Made by a program: the position numbers and the translations under genes. A stretch of 19,452 nt of DNA from Candidatus Aegiribacteria sp. (GTDB lineage Bacteria > Fermentibacterota > Fermentibacteria > Fermentibacterales > Fermentibacteraceae), in contig JAIOSX010000024.1 of the NCBI GenBank assembly GCA_021107345.1, positions 1 through 19,452 on the forward strand, in the 5' to 3' direction. Below the pieces are notes generated by a model. That model saw nothing but the letters and a program-made list of their open reading frames with translations. It searched no databases and was not told the origin of the DNA. This document shows, in pieces, positions 1 to 7,173 of the stretch (position 1 is its first letter; the number at the start of each line of letters is the position of its first letter).

Positions 1-360
1 AGCGCCATCCATACTCTGGTTGCCGATCTGAAGAACAGGCGCTTCGCGCTGGGGGTTCTGATGGCCCTTGGCACTCCCCACAACAGGCTTGCGATGATCT
101 TCGCATTTCAGATCTTATTCATGTCATTCATATCAATGATTCTCGGGGCTGTTCTGGGCTGCCTTCTGGCCTGGGGAGCAAGCAGCGCCCTTTTATCGCT
201 AAGCCCGGTACTCAGAGCTGCAGTTGACAGCCTTGCGGTATTCCCGGCAGGATGGCTCGCAGCAGGGATAGGTATAATGCTGGCCACTTCAACCGGCATA
301 GCTTACGTTTTCTTCGGTCGCATACTGAAAACCCCGGTAACGAGGCTGCTCCGGCCCTGA
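1..360 (+). CDS. FtsX-like ABC transporter permease, C-terminal fragment
   Basis: The frame is open from base 1, so the gene begins upstream of the window; about 119 codons are visible. The fragment has the usual FtsX/MacB/LolCE C-terminal layout: a cytoplasmic loop with a charged stretch and a KALGT-like element (here LMALGTPHNRLA), then two hydrophobic segments (roughly FAFQILFMSFISMILGAVLG and GWLAAGIGIMLATSTGIAYV) and a short basic tail. The family moves lipoproteins, lipids or peptides across or out of the inner membrane with a separate ATPase. No ATPase is visible here, so the substrate cannot be named. It resembles the two permeases at the right end of the window in family only. It runs convergently with the glycan gene that follows and ends at a probable terminator. 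An ATG at 61 is inside the domain and is not the start. Confidence 0.8.
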   Translation, partial: SAIHTLVADLKNRRFALGVLMALGTPHNRLAMIFAFQILFMSFISMILGAVLGCLLAWGASSALLSLSPVLRAAVDSLAVFPAGWLAAGIGIMLATSTGIAYVFFGRILKTPVTRLLRP

Positions 361-375
361 CATGCAATAGCAGGA

Positions 376-1716
376 TCAAATCAGACCCGGAATAGATCGG
401 GTTTTTTCCCTTATAATCTCTGTCTGAAGAAGGGCCGGAAGAAAAGCCCACAGCATGGTGAATCTGTAGTTGGTAAGAACAGAGGCGAACCCTGATGCAA
501 AAAGCAGCATGATCACCGCGCAGAACACTCCCATGGATATTCCCGCTCTTAATCGATTGTCTGTTCTGATGAAGAGTTTCGCTGCCCTGACCAGCGTGGT
601 TATGAATATTCCCAAAAACACCAGGACACCTGTCAGCCCCATATTGAGGGCGATCTGAAAGTAAGAGCTGTCTACGTAGTACAAGGTTACTACAGCACCT
701 ATATCCGGTCTGAAACAGGTATATACTGCCCCGAGCCCCTTGCCCGTGATCATGGCGGTTCCTCTAAGGTCTTCAAGTATGGCGTTCCACGCGAACAGTC
801 TGGAAAGGGTTGAGGTGTTGGCCACGAAACTGCTGGACTCACCTGTCCTCTCAGCTATATCTGTAGCGGAGAGAATGCCCATGGTGGAGATGGCGAAGAC
901 CATGAGGGCAATCAGTACCGCCAGTGTTGTAATGGAAACAATCAGCTTCCTGCCCATCCTGATATTATCCTTCTTCCTGAACAGGTTCAGTATCCATGCA
1001 GCCGCCAGGGCAAGGATGCAGCCGCCCCATATCCCCCTGGTCTGGGAAAGCAATATGGCCGAGCTCATAAGAATGAGAACAGGTACTAAAAAAATGAGGG
1101 CCGGTCGCTCTTTCCAGTCCTTCCACAATCTTCCCACATAGAGGAGCATGATCGCACCGATGGCGTTGGGTTGTCTGGTTGTCACTCTGACTCCTGTGGT
1201 TTCCCTGATGTACACATCCTCTCCCGATCCTATGAATCCCTTGATGGTATATATAAAACCACTGATCACCGCTGATATCAGCAGTAACTTCCAGAGCCAT
1301 CGTGAGTTCTTTTCATCCGAGAGGACCCAGAGCAAAGGGAAGTAAAGCAAGTATGGTCCGTATGTCTTAACCTGACTGTATATGAACATCATATCATGAC
1401 CTGCTGAGTAACCCCGGTAAGCGGAAACGACGAACAGAGCCAGGAATATGATAATGAACACTCCCTGTGCACCTATCCTTATTCCACTCATGGATCTGTC
1501 GGGAAGGGAGAGAAACCACAGCAACAAAAAGAGAATGGTCAGCAGATCGTCGGCCCTGAACACCCAGATGGAAGCTACCCTGAGCTGCGTTATTGTCAGG
1601 ATAATCTGAATGGCGAGAACAGACATGAGAACCCTTACTGGTGAACCTGCAAGCAGGAACAGAATGCCGGGAACCCCCAGAAGCAAAGCACCGATCATGT
1701 AATGCTTGGTGACCAT
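376..1716 (-). CDS. O-antigen polymerase/ligase family membrane protein (Wzy/WaaL type)
   Basis: A protein of 446 residues from the first ATG, with about 11-12 hydrophobic segments, typical of O-antigen polymerases and ligases that work on the periplasmic face of the inner membrane with undecaprenyl-linked glycans. Family marks are the LSQTRGIWGG segment (Arg after a hydrophobic helix), the SRLFAWNAILEDLRG stretch, GKGLG opening a large periplasmic loop, and SSYFQIALNMGLTGVLVF leading into the last helices. The His often found before the Tyr in this last motif is absent (VDSSYF). The chosen ATG has no convincing Shine-Dalgarno. The frame stays open upstream to 1830 and encodes a further plausible helix but no ATG, GTG or TTG, so the real N-terminus may be longer. 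Polymerase and ligase cannot be separated by sequence alone. Confidence 0.8.
   Translation of the reverse strand: MVTKHYMIGALLLGVPGILFLLAGSPVRVLMSVLAIQIILTITQLRVASIWVFRADDLLTILFLLLWFLSLPDRSMSGIRIGAQGVFIIIFLALFVVSAYRGYSAGHDMMFIYSQVKTYGPYLLYFPLLWVLSDEKNSRWLWKLLLISAVISGFIYTIKGFIGSGEDVYIRETTGVRVTTRQPNAIGAIMLLYVGRLWKDWKERPALIFLVPVLILMSSAILLSQTRGIWGGCILALAAAWILNLFRKKDNIRMGRKLIVSITTLAVLIALMVFAISTMGILSATDIAERTGESSSFVANTSTLSRLFAWNAILEDLRGTAMITGKGLGAVYTCFRPDIGAVVTLYYVDSSYFQIALNMGLTGVLVFLGIFITTLVRAAKLFIRTDNRLRAGISMGVFCAVIMLLFASGFASVLTNYRFTMLWAFLPALLQTEIIREKTRSIPGLI
385..407 (+). terminator. Rho-independent terminator after the FtsX-like gene
   Basis: A 5-bp stem (ACCCG at 385-389, CGGGT at 398-402) encloses an 8-nt loop and runs into six T residues (402-407). 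It lies 25 nt after the stop codon of the leftmost gene. It overlaps the last codons of the convergent gene on the other strand, a compact arrangement. The stem is short, so efficiency is uncertain. Confidence 0.6.
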
Positions 1717-1802
1717 GGAGATTGTAAGGACAAGTCCTATCAGAACAAAACCTGAAGATACTATCCTTGATATTCCAGTTTCATCTTTCAGTACAAGTGT
1801 TC

Positions 1803-2066
1803 TCAGAAAAGCTGACTTTCCCAGTTCTTTTCAGCTCCTTTCCTCTTTCTCTTCGCAAGTCGGGCAAACTCCCGCTCACCTTTCTCAGACATTATCCCGT
1901 TGATGACTTCCCTTGTCAATAGAAAACCGGACTTCAACATACGCCGGCTACTGCTCCATATACCGGTCAATAATCCGGATTCTCCCTGTTTCTCATCCGG
2001 AGCCGAAGATACTGGTCTATATTCTGCTCGGTCAACGTCGTCGATAGTTGCTGGTCGCCAGAACAT
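1803..2066 (-). CDS. Hypothetical small basic protein, doubtful
   Basis: An 87-codon frame starts at an ATG just after an in-frame stop and has no clear ribosome binding site. I recognise no family. The C-terminal third is strongly charged and basic (EFARLAKRKRKGAEKN), and one mildly hydrophobic stretch (KSGFLLTREVINGIM) precedes it. Its last 28 bases overlap the open upstream extension of the next gene (Wzy/WaaL family) in another frame. It could be a small coupled gene, the true N-terminal part of that gene joined by a frameshift or sequencing error, or a chance frame. No larger opposite-strand gene explains it. Confidence 0.3.
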   Translation of the reverse strand: MFWRPATIDDVDRAEYRPVSSAPDEKQGESGLLTGIWSSSRRMLKSGFLLTREVINGIMSEKGEREFARLAKRKRKGAEKNWESQLF

Positions 2067-2296
2067 GCATCAGGTCACAATTATCCCGGTGATATCTCAT
2101 CGATTGCATGTATCCTGACGGGCAGCGGTGGAGGATGGTTCATGCAGGATCGGCAATTAATGAATTGACTGCGACACTGACATTGGCTCAGAGAGTGTAA
2201 AAGATAAAGTGGAATTCTTCTATGAAATTCCCTATGATTGTATCTTACGATACATGAGATCAACAGGAAAGAGGTGAATGATTTACCCTGAATTAA
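2067..2296 (+). promoter_or_regulatory. Intergenic region with weak promoter and two hairpins
   Basis: No gene is supported here. Read on the plus strand, TTGGCT (2183-2188) and TAAAGT (2205-2210), 16 nt apart, make a weak sigma-70-like promoter. Two small hairpins follow: GGAATT/AATTCC (2211-2216 and 2226-2231) and TGTATC/GATACA with a TTAC loop (2239-2254). A good ribosome-binding sequence (AGGAAAGAGGTGA, 2265-2277) precedes an ATG at 2278 that opens only 14 codons and runs into the inverted-repeat element. This may be the old leader of the glycosyltransferase gene, now separated from it. Promoter calls by eye are weak evidence. Confidence 0.25.
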
Positions 2297-2327
2297 CTAG
2301 TGTCAGGTCAAGCATCAAATGATGTAT
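2297..2327 (+). repeat. Left terminal inverted repeat of MITE-like element
   Basis: Starts CTAGTGTCAGGTCAAG and ends TGTAT. Matches the reverse complement of 2432-2462 at about 25 of 31 positions. Flanked outside by ATTAA, and ATTAA also flanks the other end (in reverse complement) two bases further out. Confidence 0.65.
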
Positions 2328-2431
2328 CCTACTCGTTCTTTGACGCTCCTGCGGCGTTGCGGATTCAGTTACATAGCCCTGCTATGCGCCATCATCCGCG
2401 CCTTGCAGAAACGCCAAATAACTTCGCAATT

Positions 2432-2462
2432 ATACAACATCTGACACTTGACATAACACTAG
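2432..2462 (-). repeat. Right terminal inverted repeat of MITE-like element
   Basis: Its reverse complement starts CTAGTGTTATGTCAAG and ends TGTAT. It carries TTGACA (2448-2453) pointing outward, but no -10-like hexamer sits at the right distance before the ATG at 2477. Confidence 0.65.
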
Positions 2463-2476
2463 GGTTAATCGCACGC

Positions 2477-3706
2477 ATGAAAATCGCATTTATTCTCAGA
2501 TCTTTCCCCGCACTCTCGGAGACCTTCATACTCAATCAGATAACCGGGCTCATTGATCTAGGACATACAGTGGACATCTACAGTACGATGGAGTCTGACG
2601 ACGAGAAAATCCACCCGGATGTGGATTCATACAGGCTGCTCGATCACCTGAAAAAGCTGTCAACCCCAAAGGGTTGGGGCGCAAGAGTAGCAGGAGCGCT
2701 TCCGGCACTTGCCCGCGGTCTTATGTTGTCTCCCCTTCCCACCATCCGGTCCCTTGATATGTTTCGTTTTGGCCGCCCGGCCACTTCCTTGAGACTGCTT
2801 TACCTTGCATCCTCCTTCAACAAACGTTACGATGTTATTCACTGTCATTACGGTGTGCTTGGTGATACGGGCATCATGCTGAAGAAACTAGGTGCCGGTG
2901 CAGACATGGTTGTAACGTCGTTCCACGGTTTTGATATAACCACATGGGTGGAAGAACAAGGGGAACTGGTCTATGATGAACTCTTCAGGGAGGGAGATCT
3001 GTTTCTTCCTATTAGCGAGAGGTGGAGACATCGGCTGGTACAGCTTGGCTGTCCATCCGATAAGATCCTGGTCCATCATATGGGCGTTGACTGCGAAAAG
3101 TTCACCTTCACCCCCAGGATACTCGATGAAGAAGGAAACATTGAGCTGGTCAGTGTAGCCCGATTCGTTGAGAAAAAGGGATTGGAATACAGCATCAGAG
3201 CCGTAGCGGCCCTGATGGGTGAATATCCCCGTTTAAGATACACCATCGCGGGCAATGGCGAGCTATTCGAGGACATGAGGAAACTTGTGGAGAAACTGGG
3301 AGCGTCCGGGTGCATAAAGCTGGTTGGATGGATGCCCCAGGATCGGATACTGGAACTCCTGGAAAATTCTCACATTCTTATAACACCCAGCGTCACTGCA
3401 GCAAACGGCGATCAAGAAGGCATTCCGGTGGTACTCATGGAAGCTATGGCTTTGGGGCTGCCAATCGTGGCGACCATTCATAGCGGCATTCCGGAACTTG
3501 TTGAAGAGGGCATCACAGGAAAGCTGGTGCCGGAGCGTGATTCTGAAGCACTGGAGAATACTTTAAGAGAGCTCCTGGAAACTCCCGATACATGGTCACG
3601 AATGGGACGTACCGGGCGTGAAAAGGTGGAGCGGGAATTCAATACCCGAAAGCAGGTCCTGAAGCTGGCCGGGTACTACAATGATCTGATGGAATCCCCG
3701 TCTTGA
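2477..3706 (+). CDS. Glycosyltransferase family 4 (GT-B fold)
   Basis: A protein of 409 residues; GT4 enzymes transfer sugar from a nucleotide donor to a lipid-linked acceptor at the cytoplasmic face of the membrane. The N-terminus (MKIAFILRSFPALSETFILN) is typical of WcaL-like and related exopolysaccharide transferases. The donor-binding C-terminal domain has VARFVEKKG followed by the EX7E motif (E314 and E322, in EGIPVVLMEAMALG) and SGIPELVEEGITG. I chose the ATG at 2477 because the protein starts there like its family; the upstream open frame (from a GTG at 2300) is just the MITE-like element. No Shine-Dalgarno is seen directly before the ATG. It lies between, and on the opposite strand to, the Wzy/WaaL-like and flippase genes. 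Sugar and linkage are unknown. Confidence 0.88.
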   Translation: MKIAFILRSFPALSETFILNQITGLIDLGHTVDIYSTMESDDEKIHPDVDSYRLLDHLKKLSTPKGWGARVAGALPALARGLMLSPLPTIRSLDMFRFGRPATSLRLLYLASSFNKRYDVIHCHYGVLGDTGIMLKKLGAGADMVVTSFHGFDITTWVEEQGELVYDELFREGDLFLPISERWRHRLVQLGCPSDKILVHHMGVDCEKFTFTPRILDEEGNIELVSVARFVEKKGLEYSIRAVAALMGEYPRLRYTIAGNGELFEDMRKLVEKLGASGCIKLVGWMPQDRILELLENSHILITPSVTAANGDQEGIPVVLMEAMALGLPIVATIHSGIPELVEEGITGKLVPERDSEALENTLRELLETPDTWSRMGRTGREKVEREFNTRKQVLKLAGYYNDLMESPS

Positions 3707-3750
3707 ATGTCATCTTCAACTGTCCGTAAGAGTCCTTCGGGCAAGACGTT

Positions 3751-5085
3751 TCAGTGGCTGTTGAGATACTGCATTCCGGGACGGCCCCTCCTGAGTTGAC
3801 GAAGGGACAGTATTATAACCACCAGAGCACCTAGAATAATCGATAACCCGGTTGCCAGAGCAGCACCAAGTCCTCCATACCTGGGTATCAAGAGCAGGTT
3901 CATTCCCACATTGATGCTAGCGGATGTCAGCACGCTGTAAAGTGAGTAGGACGGTTTACCAATAGCCACTGACATGCAGGAGAAGATACTTCCAAAGGGC
4001 TTGATAACAGTAATGAATCCCAGAATCATCAGAACCGGCCAGGCAGCATCGTACTTTCCTCCATATAATGTATGCAGCACTCTTCCTGGAAAACCGGCAC
4101 ACAACACTATTGCCGGCAGCTGTATAAGACTGATTATCAGAATAGTGGACATGACTCGTTTGACGATTTGATCCCTCTGTCCCTGGTTCCACATTCTGGA
4201 GAAAAGTGGCAGGACCACAATCTTGGCGGCCATGTTGATATTGTCAACCAGAGCAGTCAGCGTTCTGCTGGCAGCGTAACCGGAAACCTCCGTATCCGCC
4301 ACCATTTTGCCAAGCAGAAGGATATCCGTTCTGGTGTAGATATTCCCGGCGATACCGGCACCAAGAGACACGACTGCAAAGCCGAAAAGCATCTTGATGT
4401 GCTCCTTCTCAAGCCCCAGCGAAAAACTCACCATGTCCCTCACGAAAATAAAGCCCACCATCATGGAGGCCAGATTGCCGGCTATCATAGCTTCGAATAT
4501 CTGAATCGGGGACCTCAGGGAATCGGTCAGTATGAACACTGATACTACCAGGATACGGACTACTGTGGAAGATATCTGGGACCACATTATCTCCCTGGTC
4601 CTGTGCCTTGCTGCCAGAAGGTTCTGAGGTAACATGGAGGCCGTACTCGTGATCACCAGTATGGCCAGAGCCATCGGTATACCTCTCAGGTCGATCTCCG
4701 AGTAAAATGATTGCAGAAGATTGCCGGTAGATACAAGCAGGATAGCAATCAGTACCGCCATTGCCATAGCCAGCACAATACCAGCATTTGCTATTTTTCT
4801 CTCTCTATCGGAATTATCTTCTGAGATGTATTTGACTATGGACTGCATGACGAAACTGCCACCGAGCATTACGCTGAATATCTGCACGCTCCTGGCAACC
4901 GAATAGGCTGCGTATGCTTCCGAAGGCAGTATACGGATCACCAGAATAGAGAAAAAGCCCCATACAATCAGTGACCCCTGGCTCACCAATACGGGGAGTC
5001 CGATACTTACTATCTTGCGCCGAAACCTGAGAACTTCTCGGAATATCTCAACATGCCTCATGGGATTGTTACACTCACCCTCCAT
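3751..5085 (-). CDS. Oligosaccharide flippase, Wzx-type (MOP superfamily)
   Basis: A protein of 444 residues with 12 or more hydrophobic segments over its whole length, as in Wzx/polysaccharide-biosynthesis flippases, which move undecaprenyl-PP-linked oligosaccharide to the periplasmic face of the inner membrane. Supporting parts are the N-terminal IVSIGLPVLVSQGSLIVWGF helix, the YTRTDILLLGKMVADTEVSGYAA-like central stretch beginning the second half, and GGLGAALATGLS near the C-terminus, all usual in this family. Two starts are possible: ATG 5085, or ATG 5061 (MRHVEIF). A GGAGGGTGAG ribosome-binding-like sequence overlaps the first ATG and lies 12-17 nt before the second, so 5061 is at least as likely. 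A probable promoter lies at 5225-5253. The 44-nt gap to the convergent glycosyltransferase shows no clear terminator. Confidence 0.88.
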   Translation of the reverse strand: MEGECNNPMRHVEIFREVLRFRRKIVSIGLPVLVSQGSLIVWGFFSILVIRILPSEAYAAYSVARSVQIFSVMLGGSFVMQSIVKYISEDNSDRERKIANAGIVLAMAMAVLIAILLVSTGNLLQSFYSEIDLRGIPMALAILVITSTASMLPQNLLAARHRTREIMWSQISSTVVRILVVSVFILTDSLRSPIQIFEAMIAGNLASMMVGFIFVRDMVSFSLGLEKEHIKMLFGFAVVSLGAGIAGNIYTRTDILLLGKMVADTEVSGYAASRTLTALVDNINMAAKIVVLPLFSRMWNQGQRDQIVKRVMSTILIISLIQLPAIVLCAGFPGRVLHTLYGGKYDAAWPVLMILGFITVIKPFGSIFSCMSVAIGKPSYSLYSVLTSASINVGMNLLLIPRYGGLGAALATGLSIILGALVVIILSLRQLRRGRPGMQYLNSH

Positions 5086-5188
5086 GGAGAATCAGCGGCT
5101 GTCAACGGATCGAGTAATCACTGGCATGATGGAGTTAACTTAAGCCAGAGAACATGTCAGCATAAGGAAGGTCATCAGGCTCCCGATT

Positions 5189-5200
5189 CTCCTGCAGGAG
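5189..5200. repeat. 12-bp perfect palindrome in flippase leader
   Basis: CTCCTGCAGGAG is a perfect palindrome in the untranslated leader of the flippase gene, between the proposed promoter and the start codon. It may be an operator or chance; nothing else supports a function. Confidence 0.25.
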
Positions 5201-5224
5201 TCAGAATAGAACTTCAAGGGCAGA

Positions 5225-5253
5225 ATGCTAATTTCACATACTGATAAAGTCAA
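5225..5253 (-). promoter_or_regulatory. Sigma-70-like promoter for the flippase gene
   Basis: Read on the minus strand, TTGACT (5253-5248) and TAGCAT (5230-5225) are separated by exactly 17 nt. It lies about 140 nt before the flippase start, giving a long leader. It also lies downstream of the TPR-barrel genes, so it would give the flippase its own transcript. Called by eye. Confidence 0.4.
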
Positions 5254-5352
5254 TGATCGTCATCAAATAAATGAAGCAGCACACTTATTATAACAGCGAA
5301 GAGAGCTGAAGATGTCCCCAGGATATCCACCCCTGAGGTTAGTCGCAGAGTA

Positions 5353-7173
5353 TCAGAACAGGTTAAAGTTAATCGAGGTTGTGAAGCTGGTGTTGAATTT
5401 TTCCCAGGTCGATATTTCAGGAGCTCTCGTGTAGTCCACGTTGTAGCCTATGCTCACATACAGTGGGCTCCATGTTCTGAAAACAAGTGATACGCTTCCC
5501 CGGGAGATGAAATTCTCCGGATTGTCCGGCGGAAAATATACGTCACCCGAAATCTCCGCCTCCCGTATGAATGTGTGGGGTTTACTGTACTTCAAGCCTG
5601 CGGAGGCAAAGACAGAGAGATCATTTGTATACATTTCTCCCTCGCCTGAGGTCCACCGTGCATTGACAGAACCAAACCCCAGTTTTGGTGAGAACCAGAG
5701 CCAGGTAAGAATCCATTTCTGCCAACCAGCCGCGCAGTAGGAACTTATCTGCCAGGGGCGCTCGGTGTACATCTGTCTGTCCCAGTATGAGGAGGCTTCC
5801 AGGTAATAGCTGTCATGAAACCAGTAATCGAATCCCAGTCTTGCCCATCCCCTGTTGGTATTGAGAGTATCCCTTCTGAGTCCGTATATCTCCTCCCATG
5901 TGACGGATCTTCCACCGAAAGTCGCATCAGCTGAAGTTCCCCTGCGATCGAACCTGTACGATAAGCTGGCGCTGCCGCCCCACTCAAGCAAAGCCCGGTT
6001 TCCGCGTTCGATTGAAATATCCGCCGCGGTGTACGCGCTGAAACCCATTACTGTTCCAGTGGTGGATTCCACGTAGTAGGAATCCCCGCCAATCATTCTC
6101 AACCGTCTTCTTGCTTCACTGTTAAAAACATCCTGCTCGAGAATTCTTAGATAGTAATCAACAGCATCCTCAGTTCTGGCTTCCTGTTCAGCAATATCAC
6201 CAAGGTATAATAGAGCCGATAGAGACAGGGGATCATTATCAAGAAGGGTCAGAAATATCCGTTCGGCCCTGTTGATCTCATGATTTCCGTGATAAGCGAC
6301 TCCAAGGATTTCAAGAACTTCCGTGCTGTCAGCTGCAGCATTTTCAAGAAGATTCAAAGAGATATGGATTGCTGTTCCATATTCGTTCAGCTCGAGAAAT
6401 ATCCGTGCAAGATCAGCAGAAAAAGATCCAAAGCCGGATATCTGAACCGCCTTTTCAGCAGCCGTCAGAGAAATATCCGGTCTTCTGCCGAGCTGCTCTT
6501 GTGCCAGGTATATCCATGCTGAAGAATCAGCTCGCATGAGCGCGTTTTCAAGACTGTCCAGTTCTCCGGGCTCTCCCATTCTATCCATCAGCAGTATGCA
6601 GTCGGCCAGCGCGAGCAGTCCGGGATAGGAGTCCGATGTCATGATTATCCTGAATCCATCAAGTGCTTTTTCGTAGTCTTCATTATCGCGGTACAACCGT
6701 GCTGCTTCAAGCTGAGCCGGCTGAAAACCGGGGTCCAGGGAGAGGGCTTCGTTGAAGCACTGCAGAGCTGATTCCATACTGTCATACTCCACTTTGAGGG
6801 TTCCCAGCAGATAGAAGGCCAGGACATTATTCTCATCCAGCAGGACGGCTCCCATCAGCTGATCCTCAGCGTCTTCCAGAAATGAATCTGTACCAGACAT
6901 CAAAAGTAAGCCCAGGGCTGTCAGGGTAAGTGAGGATCGGGAATCCGGAAGGAAAGATTCTGCTGCAATTCCAGCGTCTGCATCAAGATCATACTCCAGA
7001 ACTGTGGCAATGATCATCGCCGCAAGTGCTTCGGTATCGGTAGAATCAGCAGCGTATACAGCTCCAGCTTTTTCTGCGGCAGCTCCCCAGTCGCCCTCCG
7101 AGCAGCTTGCATACCAGGGCTGAAGGTTTTCAGGCAAAACAGAAAGAAGGATAATCAGTATTACGGAATGCAT
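5353..7173 (-). CDS. TPR-repeat protein with C-terminal outer-membrane barrel-like domain (shorter paralogue)
   Basis: A protein of 606 residues in three parts. A short hydrophobic N-terminus (VILIILLSVL) suggests a signal peptide with an unclear cleavage site. Residues about 20-360 hold helical repeats with TPR spacing (for example AFYLLGTLKVEYDSMESALQ, ALQCFNEALSLDPG, ALLYLGDIAEQEARTEDAVD). Residues about 366-606 alternate aromatic and polar residues with short turns, and the last residue is Phe, as in many BAM-assembled proteins. The C-terminal region clearly matches that of the next upstream gene (SSYWDRQ, RPWQISSY, TWLWFSPKLGFGSVN, FPPDNPEN), so the two are paralogues. Its ATG overlaps the upstream stop as TGATG, implying coupled translation. 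PgaA, BcsC and PelB share this domain order, but the barrel here is smaller. Some similarity to DUF481-type outer-membrane proteins is possible. Function is unknown. Confidence 0.8.
   Translation of the reverse strand: MHSVILIILLSVLPENLQPWYASCSEGDWGAAAEKAGAVYAADSTDTEALAAMIIATVLEYDLDADAGIAAESFLPDSRSSLTLTALGLLLMSGTDSFLEDAEDQLMGAVLLDENNVLAFYLLGTLKVEYDSMESALQCFNEALSLDPGFQPAQLEAARLYRDNEDYEKALDGFRIIMTSDSYPGLLALADCILLMDRMGEPGELDSLENALMRADSSAWIYLAQEQLGRRPDISLTAAEKAVQISGFGSFSADLARIFLELNEYGTAIHISLNLLENAAADSTEVLEILGVAYHGNHEINRAERIFLTLLDNDPLSLSALLYLGDIAEQEARTEDAVDYYLRILEQDVFNSEARRRLRMIGGDSYYVESTTGTVMGFSAYTAADISIERGNRALLEWGGSASLSYRFDRRGTSADATFGGRSVTWEEIYGLRRDTLNTNRGWARLGFDYWFHDSYYLEASSYWDRQMYTERPWQISSYCAAGWQKWILTWLWFSPKLGFGSVNARWTSGEGEMYTNDLSVFASAGLKYSKPHTFIREAEISGDVYFPPDNPENFISRGSVSLVFRTWSPLYVSIGYNVDYTRAPEISTWEKFNTSFTTSINFNLF

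Larger units (their letters stand above)
2297..2462. mobile_element. MITE-like element with 31-bp terminal inverted repeats
   Basis: The two ends are imperfect inverted repeats of 31 bp with about 25 matching positions; both outer ends read CTAG. The CTAG could be a 4-bp target duplication or part of the element. Inside lie nested palindromes around one axis: GGCGTT/AACGCC (2353-2358, 2410-2415), GCGGAT/ATCCGC (2359-2364, 2394-2399) and CATAGC/GCTATG (2372-2377, 2381-2386). There is no transposase, so it would be non-autonomous. It ends 14 nt before the glycosyltransferase start codon. The frame of that gene happens to be open through the element, which can mislead start calling. Other copies in the genome would confirm mobility. 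Confidence 0.65.

Noticed and set aside
1803..1833. Programmed frameshift joining the 87-codon frame to the membrane protein
   Set aside because: No classic slippery heptamer; the only hairpin (TCAG-CTTTT-CTGA) is weak. Kept only as an alternative to error or a non-standard start.
2300..2476. N-terminal extension of the GT4 glycosyltransferase from a GTG
   Set aside because: The extra 59 codons are the MITE-like element itself; homologues by pattern start at MKIAFILRSFPAL.
2448..2476. Outward promoter from the inverted repeat (TTGACA)
   Set aside because: The -10 position (about 2471-2476, gcacgc) shows no match and falls at the start codon.
3707..3750. Bidirectional terminator between the convergent GT4 and flippase genes
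   Set aside because: Only a weak short stem around TTCG and no T-run on either strand.
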